Source: Candidatus Fermentithermobacillaceae bacterium (GTDB taxonomy: Bacteria; Bacillota; Sulfobacillia; Fermentithermobacillales; Fermentithermobacillaceae). Taken from it: a stretch of 64,000 nt of DNA. Made by a program: the position numbers and the translations under genes. The notes beneath the pieces were generated by a model. The model was not told the origin of the DNA, did not search any database, and saw only the letters and a list, made by a program, of their open reading frames with translations. The stretch covers positions 26,598 through 90,597 of the forward strand of contig DUSI01000036.1 in assembly GCA_012842685.1 (NCBI GenBank). Reading direction: 5' to 3'. Of the stretch, positions 55,023 to 63,870 are shown piece after piece. The first letter of the stretch is position 1; each line of letters opens with the position of its first letter.

Positions 55023-58000
55023 ATGGCACTTTTCAGGGAGGTAGACCCCAAGAGGTCTGTCAACGAGGTCGAAAACCGGATCCTCCAGTACTGGAAGGAC
55101 AACGACATCGCCAAGAAGAGCGTATCCATCAGGGAAGGCGCGCCCAAGTGGATATTCTACGAGGGACCGCCCACCGCAAACGGGAAACCGGGCATCCACC
55201 ACCTAATGGCCCGCGCCCTCAAGGACATCGCCTGCCGCTACAAGACGATGCAGGGATATCAGGTCCACAGGAAAGCGGGATGGGACACCCACGGTCTGCC
55301 GGTGGAGATCGAAGTAGAGAAACAGCTGGGGCTGACTTGCAAACCTGAGATCGAGGCGTACGGGATAGAGAAGTTCAATAGCGCCTGCCGCGAGTCTGTC
55401 CTTACCTACGAGAAGCTCTGGCGCGAGTTCACCGAGAGGATCGGGTACTGGGTGGACCTCGAGAATCCGTACATCACCATGGATAACGACTACATCGAGA
55501 CAGTATGGTGGATCCTCAAGCGCTATTTCGACGAAGGTCTGATCTATGAGGGGCACAAGATCCTCCCCTATTGCCCCCGTTGTGGGACTCCTCTTGCTTC
55601 CCACGAGGTGGCCCTGGGTTACAAGGACGAGACGATCGATTCCATCTATGTCCGGATGAAGGTTAAGGGTAAGCCAAACGAATACCTCCTCATCTGGACC
55701 ACGACGCCCTGGACTCTCCCCTCAAACCTAACGGTGACCGTGAACCCTGAATCTACCTACGTGAGGGCGAAACTGGGCGACGACATCTACTACATCGTCA
55801 AAGACCGGGTGGAAGCGGTCCTGGGCAAGGACGCGGAGATCCTCGACGAGTTTCCCGGGAAAGAGCTGGAATACCTGGAATACGAGCAGCTCTTCCCCTT
55901 CGTGGACGCGGAGAAACTCGGGGGCAAGGCGTTCTACGTGACCCTCGGAGACTACGTGATGACCACCGACGGTACCGGGCTCGTCCATACGGCTCCCGCA
56001 TACGGCGAGGACGACTACAAGACCTGCCAGAAATACGGGATCCCATTGGTCCATCTGGTCGATGAACAGGGTAGGTTCGTCCCACAGGTGACCGACTGGG
56101 CCGGGGAGTTCGTCAAGGAGGCAGACCCGAAGATCATCAGGCGACTCAGGGATGAGGGTAAACTCTTCAAGAAGGAGCGCCTCACCCACTCCTATCCCCA
56201 CTGCTGGCGGTGCGACACTCCCCTCCTCTATTACGCCAGGAAATCCTGGTATATCGCGACGACCAAGTACAAAGACCAGCTCATTGCCGCCAATAAGGAA
56301 GTGCGGTGGTACCCCGAGCACGTCGGCAAGGGCCGCTTCGGCGACTGGCTTGAGAACCTGGTAGACTGGTCGCTCTCCCGCAACCGTTACTGGGGCACGC
56401 CCCTAAACATCTGGCGGTGCGAAAGCTGCGGGGAGCTTGCCTCCATCGGATCCCGGAAGGAGCTCGCCGAGCGGGCGGTTGAAAAGGTCGATCCCGATAC
56501 CATTGACCTCCACAGGCCTTACGTGGACGAGATCCACCTGAGGTGTCCCTGCGGCGGCGTCATGACTCGCGTCCCCGAAGTCATCGACTGCTGGTTCGAC
56601 TCGGGCTCAATGCCCTACGGCCAGTGGCACTATCCCTTCGAGCACAAGGACGACTTCCATGAGCTCTTCCCCGCCGATTTCATCTGCGAAGGGCTCGACC
56701 AGACGAGGGGATGGTTCTACTCGCTCATGGCGATCTCCACCTTCCTTTTCGGGCGATCTGCGTTTAAGTCGGTCCTGGTCAATGACCTGGTGCTCGACAA
56801 AGACGGCCAGAAGATGTCCAAGTCCAGGGGAAACGTGGTTGACCCGTGGGAGATGATCGACAAGTTCGGCGTGGATGCCCTGAGGTGGTACCTGGTAGCC
56901 GTCTCGCCGCCTTGGGTACCCACCAGGTTTGACGAAGACGGTGTGCGGGAGACAGCCTCGCGCTTCTTCGGGACGCTTCTGAACGTCTACGCGTTCTTTA
57001 CCCTCTACGCCAACATCGACGGGATAGATCCCAACGAACTGTCCATCTCCGTCCAGGACCGCCCGGAGATCGACAGGTGGATAATATCCCGTATGAACTC
57101 GCTGGTAAGAGAGATACGCGAGGACATGGAATCCTATGAGCTCACCAAAGTCGTGCGCTCCATCGCCGACTTCGTAGTAGATGAGGTATCCAACTGGTAC
57201 GTGAGGCGCAATAGGGAGCGCTTCTGGTCCAACGAGTTCGATCTCGACAAGAAGGCAGCCTACCTGACGCTCCATGAGGTGCTCCTGGGCATCGCCAAGA
57301 TGATGGCGCCTTTCGCGCCGTATCTCGCCGAGGACATCTACTTGAACCTCACCAGAGGCAAAGCCCTCGAGTCGGTGCACTTAGAGCTCTATCCTGAACC
57401 CGACGAGTCGCTCATAGACAAGACCCTCGAGGAAAAGATGGGCCTCGCGATGCAGGTGGTCTCCCTCGGCCGCGCGGTGCGAAACAAGGTGCAGATAAAG
57501 ACCAGGCAGCCGCTTTCCAAGGTCCTCGTGAGCGGCAAGCACAGGTCCACTCTCGAGCCCGTAGAGGACCTCATCAAGGAGGAGCTGAACGTCAAAGCCG
57601 TGGAGTACGTGGCCGACCTTGGGACGTACGTCGACTACGAGGTGAAACTCAACCTGCCGGTGGCGGGCCCCAAGTTCGGGAAGAGACTCCGCCTCATCCA
57701 GGCACGTCTGGGTTCGGCCGACCCCGCCGCGATTGTATCCTTGCTCGAAAAGGAAGGCAGGGTCGAAGTCGAGATACCGGTAGAAGCCGAGACGTTGCCC
57801 ACAGAGGCGACTGAGAGGATAGTCCTCCTCCCCGAAGACCTCCAGGTGCGGATCACCCCCCGCGAGGGTTTCGCCGTCGAGGCGGCCGGGGATACCTTTG
57901 CCATCCTGGACACCGAGATAACCAAGGAACTGATGCTCGAAGGGATCGCCCGGGAGATCGTCTCAAAAGTCCAGACGACCAGGAAAAACAAGGGCTTTAA

Positions 58001-58202
58001 CGTTACGGACCATATCAGGCTGCGCATCACGAGCGACGACGTAGTCGGAGAGGCCATTGAGGCCCATAAAGCCTACATCACTGGAGACACACTGTGCGAC
58101 GAGCTCTTGTTCGAAGAGGGTGAGGTCGGCTCCAAAGACGCGGTGGATCTCAATGGCCATAAGGCGCTCATAGATATCGAGAACCTTAGCCGCAAGGGCT
58201 AA
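55023..58202 (+). CDS. ileS: Isoleucyl-tRNA synthetase, type 2
   Basis: Class Ia synthetase charging tRNA-Ile. 1059 residues, long as in the eukaryote-like type 2 form (usual bacterial type 1 is about 930). HIGH motif variant GKPGIHH near residue 58, editing CP1 domain (WTTTPWTLPSNLTV, TGLVHTAPAYGEDDY), KMSKS motif at about 597 (DGQKMSKSRGNVVDPW), the anticodon-binding helices, and the extended C-terminal domain ending ALIDIENLSRKG. Type 2 enzymes are typically resistant to mupirocin. ATG preceded by AAGGAGG at about 7 bases. Regulated by the upstream T-box. Confidence 0.96.
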   Translation: MALFREVDPKRSVNEVENRILQYWKDNDIAKKSVSIREGAPKWIFYEGPPTANGKPGIHHLMARALKDIACRYKTMQGYQVHRKAGWDTHGLPVEIEVEKQLGLTCKPEIEAYGIEKFNSACRESVLTYEKLWREFTERIGYWVDLENPYITMDNDYIETVWWILKRYFDEGLIYEGHKILPYCPRCGTPLASHEVALGYKDETIDSIYVRMKVKGKPNEYLLIWTTTPWTLPSNLTVTVNPESTYVRAKLGDDIYYIVKDRVEAVLGKDAEILDEFPGKELEYLEYEQLFPFVDAEKLGGKAFYVTLGDYVMTTDGTGLVHTAPAYGEDDYKTCQKYGIPLVHLVDEQGRFVPQVTDWAGEFVKEADPKIIRRLRDEGKLFKKERLTHSYPHCWRCDTPLLYYARKSWYIATTKYKDQLIAANKEVRWYPEHVGKGRFGDWLENLVDWSLSRNRYWGTPLNIWRCESCGELASIGSRKELAERAVEKVDPDTIDLHRPYVDEIHLRCPCGGVMTRVPEVIDCWFDSGSMPYGQWHYPFEHKDDFHELFPADFICEGLDQTRGWFYSLMAISTFLFGRSAFKSVLVNDLVLDKDGQKMSKSRGNVVDPWEMIDKFGVDALRWYLVAVSPPWVPTRFDEDGVRETASRFFGTLLNVYAFFTLYANIDGIDPNELSISVQDRPEIDRWIISRMNSLVREIREDMESYELTKVVRSIADFVVDEVSNWYVRRNRERFWSNEFDLDKKAAYLTLHEVLLGIAKMMAPFAPYLAEDIYLNLTRGKALESVHLELYPEPDESLIDKTLEEKMGLAMQVVSLGRAVRNKVQIKTRQPLSKVLVSGKHRSTLEPVEDLIKEELNVKAVEYVADLGTYVDYEVKLNLPVAGPKFGKRLRLIQARLGSADPAAIVSLLEKEGRVEVEIPVEAETLPTEATERIVLLPEDLQVRITPREGFAVEAAGDTFAILDTEITKELMLEGIAREIVSKVQTTRKNKGFNVTDHIRLRITSDDVVGEAIEAHKAYITGDTLCDELLFEEGEVGSKDAVDLNGHKALIDIENLSRKG

Positions 58203-58211
58203 ATGCGCAGG

Positions 58212-59135
58212 TCAAAGGGGCTCGCCCGATATAGAGACCAGGACTATCAAGGCGATGGAAAAGGCCAGTACGAGCACCAGCAGGATGTACGACCAGTGCT
58301 TGAAAAGGAACCTCATGTTCTGGCCGAAGCGGGGGCGGGCCCCGAAATCTTTGAAGGCCCCCTTTACGTCATTCCAAAGCAACTTGAGCTCGGGCCGGAT
58401 CTTCAGGCCTAGAAGGATACCCGACACGATAAGGCCATAGTAAAGGACATCGCCGAGGTTTTCTCTCCCTGAGTAGCGGCTTCCTAGTACGGCAAGCAGG
58501 CACAGGTAGGTGTTCTCCGCCATGTGCAGGATGATGGCAGGCACCACCGACTTGTGCCTCATCGTAAGCGTCGCAGCTATCAGGCCACCGGCAAACGCCC
58601 CCGCCATTCCAATGGGGTGGTGACTGAGCCCAAAGAAGACCGAGGGCAGCACGATCGCCCAGCCGGCTCCGAGGGGCATGAGGGCGTAAGAAAAGAAACC
58701 CCTGTAGAACATCTCTTCCGCAACGGGCGCGACGAGGCAGGCGGACAGGATATCCCTGGCAGAGGGTGTACTCGCGATAGGCGCTGGAAATAGCTCTGCC
58801 CAGCGGCCCAGAGCGCGGCCTGTGGCATAATCAATCCCTTCCCACACGGCAAGCTCCAGCGATGTGAGGAGAACCCCTAGTGCCACGGGAAACGCAAGCG
58901 TATAGAGACTAACCGGGTTCAACCGGAACATTCGTCCAACCGGATCGGCCTTCTTGGAGACAATAAGGAGAGCTGCCAGACAGGAAAACACCGCGCTGGG
59001 CAGCCACCCCAGGGCATCCCTGGGCGTGAGCAATGCGATTAGCCATCCGAGAAGGAGGGATTTTGCCGGGTCATAAGGGTTCACTGTAGCCCGATTTCTT
59101 TCAGCGGGCGCTTCCGTCTGGTCGTACATGGCCAT
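58212..59135 (-). CDS. CPBP family intramembrane metalloprotease
   Basis: 307 residues with about eight membrane helices. The Abi/CPBP (CAAX protease/bacteriocin-processing) motifs are present: EEMFYRGFFSYALMPLG (motif 1, EExxxR-like), FGLSHHPIGMAGAFAGGLIAATL (motif 2, His), and HMAENTYLCLLAVLG (motif 3, HxxxN). ATG with GGAGG at 7 bases. It ends 9 bases after the convergent ileS stop, on the opposite strand. Substrate unknown; relatives process prenylated proteins or give immunity to bacteriocins. Confidence 0.9.
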   Translation of the reverse strand: MAMYDQTEAPAERNRATVNPYDPAKSLLLGWLIALLTPRDALGWLPSAVFSCLAALLIVSKKADPVGRMFRLNPVSLYTLAFPVALGVLLTSLELAVWEGIDYATGRALGRWAELFPAPIASTPSARDILSACLVAPVAEEMFYRGFFSYALMPLGAGWAIVLPSVFFGLSHHPIGMAGAFAGGLIAATLTMRHKSVVPAIILHMAENTYLCLLAVLGSRYSGRENLGDVLYYGLIVSGILLGLKIRPELKLLWNDVKGAFKDFGARPRFGQNMRFLFKHWSYILLVLVLAFSIALIVLVSISGEPL

Positions 59136-59474
59136 CCCATCGCCTCCGCAAAGATATTCGACTGGTGAGCGCTAACATCCTCCAGGAGAGCCATCTTCAG
59201 GCTATAAGCAAAAAAGGGGATGAGCGTGAGCCCATCCCACGGTCCTCCGCGCCTGAGTCAGGCCCAGAGGACCAAATAGGAGCGGTGAAAGAGGCTGAGG
59301 TGGCACAGTTTGTGATCGTGCACACAGGCACAACCCCTTCAACCAAACCATACCATCCTATCCTGTTAGGAGCAACTGTTTGTCGGTTAATTAGCTAATT
59401 ATTTGGTGAAGTGACCGGAGTTCTGGCTTCTAGAGCGCCGGTATGTGTCCCTTCGCATGAAACTGGAGAGGGCG
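59136..59474. other. Gap between CPBP and MFS genes
   Basis: 339 bases with no gene recognised. It holds a terminator at 59210-59238 (given separately), an inverted repeat GGTCCTC/GAGGACC (59241-59273) around CCTGAGTCAGG, and an AT-rich 14-bp perfect palindrome TAATTAG-CTAATTA at 59388-59401, which could be an operator or stem. The hairpin GTGTCCC/GGGACAC at 59445-59493 spans the end of the MFS gene. Confidence 0.5.
59210..59238 (-). terminator. Intrinsic terminator of the MFS gene
   Basis: Minus strand GGGATG (59233-59238) pairs with CATCCC (59217-59222), followed by CTTTTTTG with six U (59210-59215). It lies about 240 bases downstream of the MFS stop, before the CPBP gene. Confidence 0.75.
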
Positions 59475-60779
59475 CTAGCTCTCGCCGGGACACCTGTGGT
59501 CTCGAGAATCGGGGATCCGCCAAGCTGCGAGACATCCGGCGAGCGCGATCGCCGCTTCAACCGCGAACACGGCGGCGTATCCCAGCCGTGACGCAAGCCA
59601 CCCGCCGACCACGGTAAGCAAGGTCAGGGGACCTGCGATGGTATTCAGCAGTCCCACCAGAGTGGCACTGGTGCTAGGCCGGGCGATATCCATCGTGTAG
59701 CTGGTGAAACCTATCCATACTCCCCCGAAACCTCCGCCGAGGATGAAATACAGGAGGAAGTAGGAAGCATAGGCTATGGCTTTCAGTCCTGCGAAGAAGG
59801 CCAGCCTTGCCGCCAGGGCGAGAGCACCTGTCCCGAACACCAGTGAGGCCACGGCCCTTATCACCCACACCGCCCCCTTTCTGTCGCCCACAAAGCCCCA
59901 GACAGGGCCTCCTATGACGTTGCCCACCATCTGCGCGGACACGAAAAGCCCCACGGTGGCGGCAGGAAACCCGAGATCCCTCTGGGCATGTATGGCGAAA
60001 AACGGGAGGGCCAGATAGAGGCTCCCGAGGAGCACACGGACGAACATGAGCCTGCGGAAGAGAGGGTTTGCCCTCCAGGCCTCGGGAAGACGCCTGAGGT
60101 ACTCCCCCATCGGCACCGCGCGAGCGGGCTCCTGAGCCTGAGGCTCTTTCAGGAAGTGCATGGCGCCAAGGGAGCAGTAAAGCCCCAGGGAGCCAAGGCC
60201 CATAACTAAGGCGTAGTTCAAAGGGTAGCTGGACTCCATGGCAAGGAGGTAGCGGGTGAGGAACCCCGCGGCGAAAGATGAGATACCCCCCAGGGCCTGC
60301 ATGGTGCCGAAAAGGCTAGAGCGGGTTTCGGCCGGGATGGTCCTCGCTACGAGATCCATCCAAGGTAGACCGCTGAACGCGTCGCCCAAAGCCACAAGCA
60401 CCAGACACGCGTAGAAGATAACCAGAGCGAGCCTTTTGTCTACGTTCGCGAAGAGAGCCGAAAGGGCCATGCCCACGGCGGCGAGGCGCATTACGTGACC
60501 AGTTGCCATCATGAAGGGCTTTTTCTTGGGCATCCTCTGGATGTAGCCCGCGACGAAGATCTGCGGCGCAAGGTAACCGAAACCCCTGATGGTGCTCGCA
60601 AGGCCGATTAGGAGAGGCGAAGACGTCAGCGTGCTCACGTAGGTCGGAAGCACCGTGTGGGCGTCTATGAAGGACGAACCCAGGTTGAAAAACATCCCGT
60701 CCGCTATGAAGAACTTCCTGTTGTGTGCTGCTATGGATGCTTTTTCGCCGTTCTGCGTCTTTTTCTCTGTAGCCAGCAC
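59475..60779 (-). CDS. MFS transporter
   Basis: 434 residues with about twelve membrane helices. N-terminus FFIADGMFFNLGSSFIDAHTVLPTYVSTLTSSPLLIGLASTIRGFGYLAPQ, a central charged loop (EPQAQEPARAVPMGEYLRRLPEAWRANPLF), and VGDRKGAVWVIRAVASLVFG in the second half. GTG 60779 (MLATEKKTQ) has GGAGG 8 bases upstream; the longer frame to 60803 would have the SD inside. Substrate unknown. Divergent from the HAD phosphatase gene. Confidence 0.9.
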   Translation of the reverse strand: MLATEKKTQNGEKASIAAHNRKFFIADGMFFNLGSSFIDAHTVLPTYVSTLTSSPLLIGLASTIRGFGYLAPQIFVAGYIQRMPKKKPFMMATGHVMRLAAVGMALSALFANVDKRLALVIFYACLVLVALGDAFSGLPWMDLVARTIPAETRSSLFGTMQALGGISSFAAGFLTRYLLAMESSYPLNYALVMGLGSLGLYCSLGAMHFLKEPQAQEPARAVPMGEYLRRLPEAWRANPLFRRLMFVRVLLGSLYLALPFFAIHAQRDLGFPAATVGLFVSAQMVGNVIGGPVWGFVGDRKGAVWVIRAVASLVFGTGALALAARLAFFAGLKAIAYASYFLLYFILGGGFGGVWIGFTSYTMDIARPSTSATLVGLLNTIAGPLTLLTVVGGWLASRLGYAAVFAVEAAIALAGCLAAWRIPDSRDHRCPGES

Positions 60780-60996
60780 AGATGAAACCTCCGGGCAAAG
60801 CAAGCTCTGACTGAAAAGCGCTTTCTGTAGGTCTCACAGGGGAAGGATATCATATCTGTCTAGCCATAGTCTGAACAGCAAGACGCGTAGAATGCTCGCG
60901 GACGCAGGTTTCCCCAAGCGTAGGATGTGTTACTCTTTGTGTAGAATCTGTAGACGATATGTCGCGCATACACTACAGCTGCTTGGAGGGGCTTAG

Positions 60997-61779
60997 ATGA
61001 AAGCCGTATTCTTCGATCTGGGCGGGACTCTATGGGCGCCTTTCGGGGATCATACCAAGGAGGAAGTCGTGGAATCCGCAGCCAGGAGGGCGGCCGAGAG
61101 GCTTCCAGGTTACCTTCTCGCTGGCCTATCTCCGGACGAAGCCACGCGCCTGCGCCGGGAGTTCGAGCTGAGTCTCATGTCGGCCATGTCAGACGGGCAG
61201 AGCGATCGCAGCGAAGCCCTTAAACGCGAGGACTTCGCCCATGCCTCCTTCGCAGAGATAACCGTGGACAGGCTCGTGGGCGATATCGTCCGGCGTCTTT
61301 TCGGAAAAGAGCTGACCGACCAGTCGACTGCCGCTCAGTTTGGTCGCGATCTCACGAGGTACTCCACGCCTTACTCTGAGTCCGAGAGAGTACTCGCCAG
61401 GCTCAAGGCAGCATTTCCGGGTATCCGGATTGGGGTCGTCTCCAATACCGCTATCCAGCCCCATATAATCGACGAGTTCTTGGTAGAGTGCCGTCTACAG
61501 CAGTACTTGGATTTCAGGGTGTACAGTTCGGCCGTGGGATGGCGCAAGCCTCATCCGGCCATCTACGAAGCCGCGCTAAAGGAGGCAGGTGTGCTACCTC
61601 ACGAGGTCGTCTTCGTGGGAGACAGCGTTTTCGAGGACGTCCGCGGGCCGCAGCTCATGGGGATGAAGGCCGTATTCTGTAAGAGGCGCCCTCTTGATGA
61701 GGACACTGGCGCAGACGCCGTCGTCGAAGACCTCGTCCCCATTCCGGAATTGGTGAAGCGGTTCGCCGCCGGTAAGTAA
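60997..61779 (+). CDS. HAD-superfamily hydrolase
   Basis: 260 residues. Motif I reads VFFDLGGTL, where the second Asp of DxD is replaced by Gly; this DLGGTL form is frequent in the subfamily IA members near GS1-like proteins and can reduce phosphatase activity. Motif II VVSNTAIQ, motif III GWRKPHPAIYEAALKEAGV, motif IV VVFVGDSVFEDVRGPQLMGMKAVF. Strong SD GGAGGGG before ATG. Substrate unknown; a terminator-like hairpin follows. Confidence 0.9.
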   Translation: MKAVFFDLGGTLWAPFGDHTKEEVVESAARRAAERLPGYLLAGLSPDEATRLRREFELSLMSAMSDGQSDRSEALKREDFAHASFAEITVDRLVGDIVRRLFGKELTDQSTAAQFGRDLTRYSTPYSESERVLARLKAAFPGIRIGVVSNTAIQPHIIDEFLVECRLQQYLDFRVYSSAVGWRKPHPAIYEAALKEAGVLPHEVVFVGDSVFEDVRGPQLMGMKAVFCKRRPLDEDTGADAVVEDLVPIPELVKRFAAGK

Positions 61780-62200
61780 ACGATCTGGGCAAATACGAAA
61801 CCCCCGAAGGAGTGCATCCCGGTGGGTGGCCTGTCTAAATTGAGGGCCTGCGGGCCGCAGGCTTTCTCTCGCGCATTTCTCTAACCCGTAGATATTTCCT
61901 GACCATGTTCCTCGAAGCGCCCAGCTCACTTCAATGAGGTCAAACGTTGAACGTAGTGTCCCTAAACTTCTGCAAGAACGGGTCTTCACCGATAACGGTT
62001 GGGGAAACCGTCCTCAAAGCATACAGACGGGCCTTTCGTTATGCCTTAAGAAGAAAACCTCCGCACCTCTGGTGGCGGGATCTTCGACCGGGCTTAACCC
62101 TAGTGCCAAGCGTGAACCGAAACGAGGCAAGGTCGAGAATTGCCTCGTTCCATCAATCGCTGACGCGTAGATTACCGAACAGACACTCTTCCCTAGTTGC
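61780..62200. other. Gap after the HAD gene
   Basis: 421 bases. A terminator-like hairpin GCCTGC/GCAGGC at 61846-61862 followed by TTTCTC ends the HAD transcript. From about 61930 short open frames occur but have no SD and no recognisable protein family. The hairpin at 62121-62149 belongs to the minus-strand gene. The tract could be decayed sequence; nothing further is supported. Confidence 0.45.
62121..62149 (-). terminator. Terminator of the secreted-protein gene
   Basis: AACGAGGCAA (62121-62130) and TTGCCTCGTT (62140-62149) form a perfect 10-bp stem with a 9-nt loop, 52 bases after the stop codon on the minus strand; the tail is TTTCGG. Confidence 0.6.
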
Positions 62201-63313
62201 CTAGTTCAACGGTTCCCTAGTCACATAGTAAACGACACCCGTCTTCATGTCGTACGCTCCGTAACGCCTGCTAGGATCCTGGTGTGAAAATTCGTGTGAG
62301 ATCTCGCTGTTCTCAGCATAACTCGCGGTCACGGCGAAGTTCTTTCCGTCATATCCCCAAGAAGTGCTGAGAGAGCCAGTTACGGTCTTCTTGACGCTTC
62401 CAGGAGTAGATACCTCAAAAGCCGTACCGTAAATCGAAGGCTGTGTCAGTACGGCCTCAAGGTCCTTCTTGCAGGTCGTACAGGAGATCCGAGCACCATA
62501 GTTGTTGCCACCATTGTGAGTTAATGGAGTAATCTGTTTCCATGCTTGGATCGTATGCCAGACTCCTGGAATGTCTCCATCCTCTTCCTGCAACTCCCAA
62601 TAGGTTTCTCTAAACGTAAAACGTGTCTCCAGCCAATGACAATAAGCCCGGTCTGCACTTGAATGCCACGTACACTCTGTTCCAGTCTTTTTCGTAACGG
62701 TTCCCGTAACAGTCCAGGTGCCTACTGTTGGATAGATGTACTTCATGCCAGCTTCGATCGTGGTGGATGTCGTAGTGGTGTATTTTACTTGTACGTTGAG
62801 GCCTGCGATGTAATGAAGCTGCTGCACCCGAACTTGGTCGGTGAAGTCATTAGGAGGTCCCGACTCGATTGTTCGATACTTGCCGCTGCCAGATTTTGCG
62901 CTAAGTGGGGAGACGGCCATATGCCATTCTCGCAATACCACTTCCTTAACGTGATTGATCCCATAGCCGTCGGCAGCCACCGCCCATGTCTTGACAGCAA
63001 GTCCCAATCCTGGTTTGAACGCATGAGTCTCAAATATATAGTCTCTTGGGTCATATCTGCTAGATAGCATTTCAAGGGACACACTGAGATCAACATATCC
63101 ATTCTTGCCACTCACGCCGCTTGCCAATAACCTTACGCCTTCTTTGGTGTGCCCGTATAGCCATATCATTGCACCGTCTACAGGCACACCGTTGTTGTCA
63201 ATACTGCGTATCCTCACCGGAAATGCTGTTGGAGCCCCCGAAGCCTGACTTATAGCCCATAGCGCCAAGACAACCAAGGCAGCAAGAGTAAAATATCCCA
63301 CTCTACGCCGCAT
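62201..63313 (-). CDS. Secreted protein of unknown function
   Basis: 370 residues. Signal peptide (MRRRVGYFTLAALVVLALWAISQASGAPTAFPV), then a beta-rich domain resembling a carboxypeptidase-regulatory or invasin-like fold (RIRSIDNNGVPVDGAMIWLYGHTKEGVRLLASGVSGKNGYVDLSV), followed by a longer beta-rich region rich in Thr, Tyr and Trp (VQVKYTTTTSTTIEAGMKYIYPTVGTWTVTGTVTKKTG). Cysteines appear in pairs (ECTWH/AYCHW and ISCTTCKKD). Strong SD GGGGAGGAG and a strong promoter. Codon choice is visibly more AT-rich than in neighbouring genes, suggesting transfer. No family recognised. Confidence 0.8.
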   Translation of the reverse strand: MRRRVGYFTLAALVVLALWAISQASGAPTAFPVRIRSIDNNGVPVDGAMIWLYGHTKEGVRLLASGVSGKNGYVDLSVSLEMLSSRYDPRDYIFETHAFKPGLGLAVKTWAVAADGYGINHVKEVVLREWHMAVSPLSAKSGSGKYRTIESGPPNDFTDQVRVQQLHYIAGLNVQVKYTTTTSTTIEAGMKYIYPTVGTWTVTGTVTKKTGTECTWHSSADRAYCHWLETRFTFRETYWELQEEDGDIPGVWHTIQAWKQITPLTHNGGNNYGARISCTTCKKDLEAVLTQPSIYGTAFEVSTPGSVKKTVTGSLSTSWGYDGKNFAVTASYAENSEISHEFSHQDPSRRYGAYDMKTGVVYYVTREPLN

Positions 63314-63340
63314 ATGGCACTCCTCCCCTATCTTGTTAAT

Positions 63341-63368
63341 ATTATGACATGATGTCTTCTTGTGTCAA
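63341..63368 (-). promoter_or_regulatory. Strong SigA promoter of the secreted-protein gene
   Basis: Minus strand TTGACA (63363-63368), 16 bases, CATAAT (63341-63346), located 28 bases before the ATG. The -35 is a perfect consensus. Confidence 0.7.
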
Positions 63369-63719
63369 GCCTGGAGCCGCGGTAGAGAGTCTTTCATTCT
63401 GGACATACGTAGACATCTCTCAGCGTCGTACCTAAGACCGGCTCGGTGTGTTTAGTGTCTCTTCGCAAGTCCTTGGCGTGTCTGTGTAGGGCATGTTAGG
63501 TAAAACGGCGAACCTGAACAGCTGTTCGTATGCGAGGTTCACCCCTGTGGGAGAATCTGGACTGGCAACTCTCCTCTAGCAACTGAGTCGAAAGGGGAAG
63601 CAGGTGGGTAGAGACGCGGACGATTATGGTTCACTCGCTGAAGGTTCATCCTGACCGAAGTCTGATACTATATGTACCTGTCTTACAGGCATAATGTGGC
63701 CGCCCTCAATCACGAGCAA
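63369..63719. other. Gap before the tRNA gene
   Basis: 351 bases with no convincing gene. It contains GAACAGCTGTTC at 63516-63527, a palindrome close to the Gram-positive LexA box (CGAAC-N4-GTTCG), flanked by an outer inverted repeat GAACCT/AGGTTC. No ORF with SD was found beside it. Confidence 0.4.
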
Positions 63720-63742
63720 AAAGTGGCCGTTCCGGCCACTTT
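63720..63742 (-). terminator. Terminator of tRNA-Leu
   Basis: AAAGTGGCC (63720-63728) and GGCCACTTT (63734-63742) form a 9-bp stem with a 5-nt loop. On the minus strand it is followed by further U residues (ACTTTTTGC), 44 bases after the tRNA 3' end. Confidence 0.8.
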
Positions 63743-63785
63743 ATGTGATGACCCACAGAGAGACTCGCGGGCCTATATGCCATTA

Positions 63786-63870
63786 TGGTGTCGGGAGCGG
63801 GACTTGAACCCGCACGGTGTTCACCATACGCCCCTCAAACGTACGCGTCTGCCAGTTCCGCCATCCCGAC
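63786..63870 (-). tRNA. tRNA-Leu (anticodon GAG)
   Basis: Minus-strand cloverleaf: acceptor GTCGGGA/TCCCGAC with discriminator A and encoded CCA (63786-63788), D-arm GGCGGAACTGGCAGACGC, anticodon arm TACGT-TTGAGGG-GCGTA giving anticodon GAG, a long variable arm (GGTGAACACC) as expected for leucine class II tRNA, and T-arm GCGGG-TTCAAGT-CCCGC. Reads CUC/CUU leucine codons. Confidence 0.95.

Noticed and set aside
61934..62204. Short plus-strand frames after the HAD gene
   Set aside because: No SD and no recognisable family; they lie next to the terminator of the convergent gene. Left as gap.
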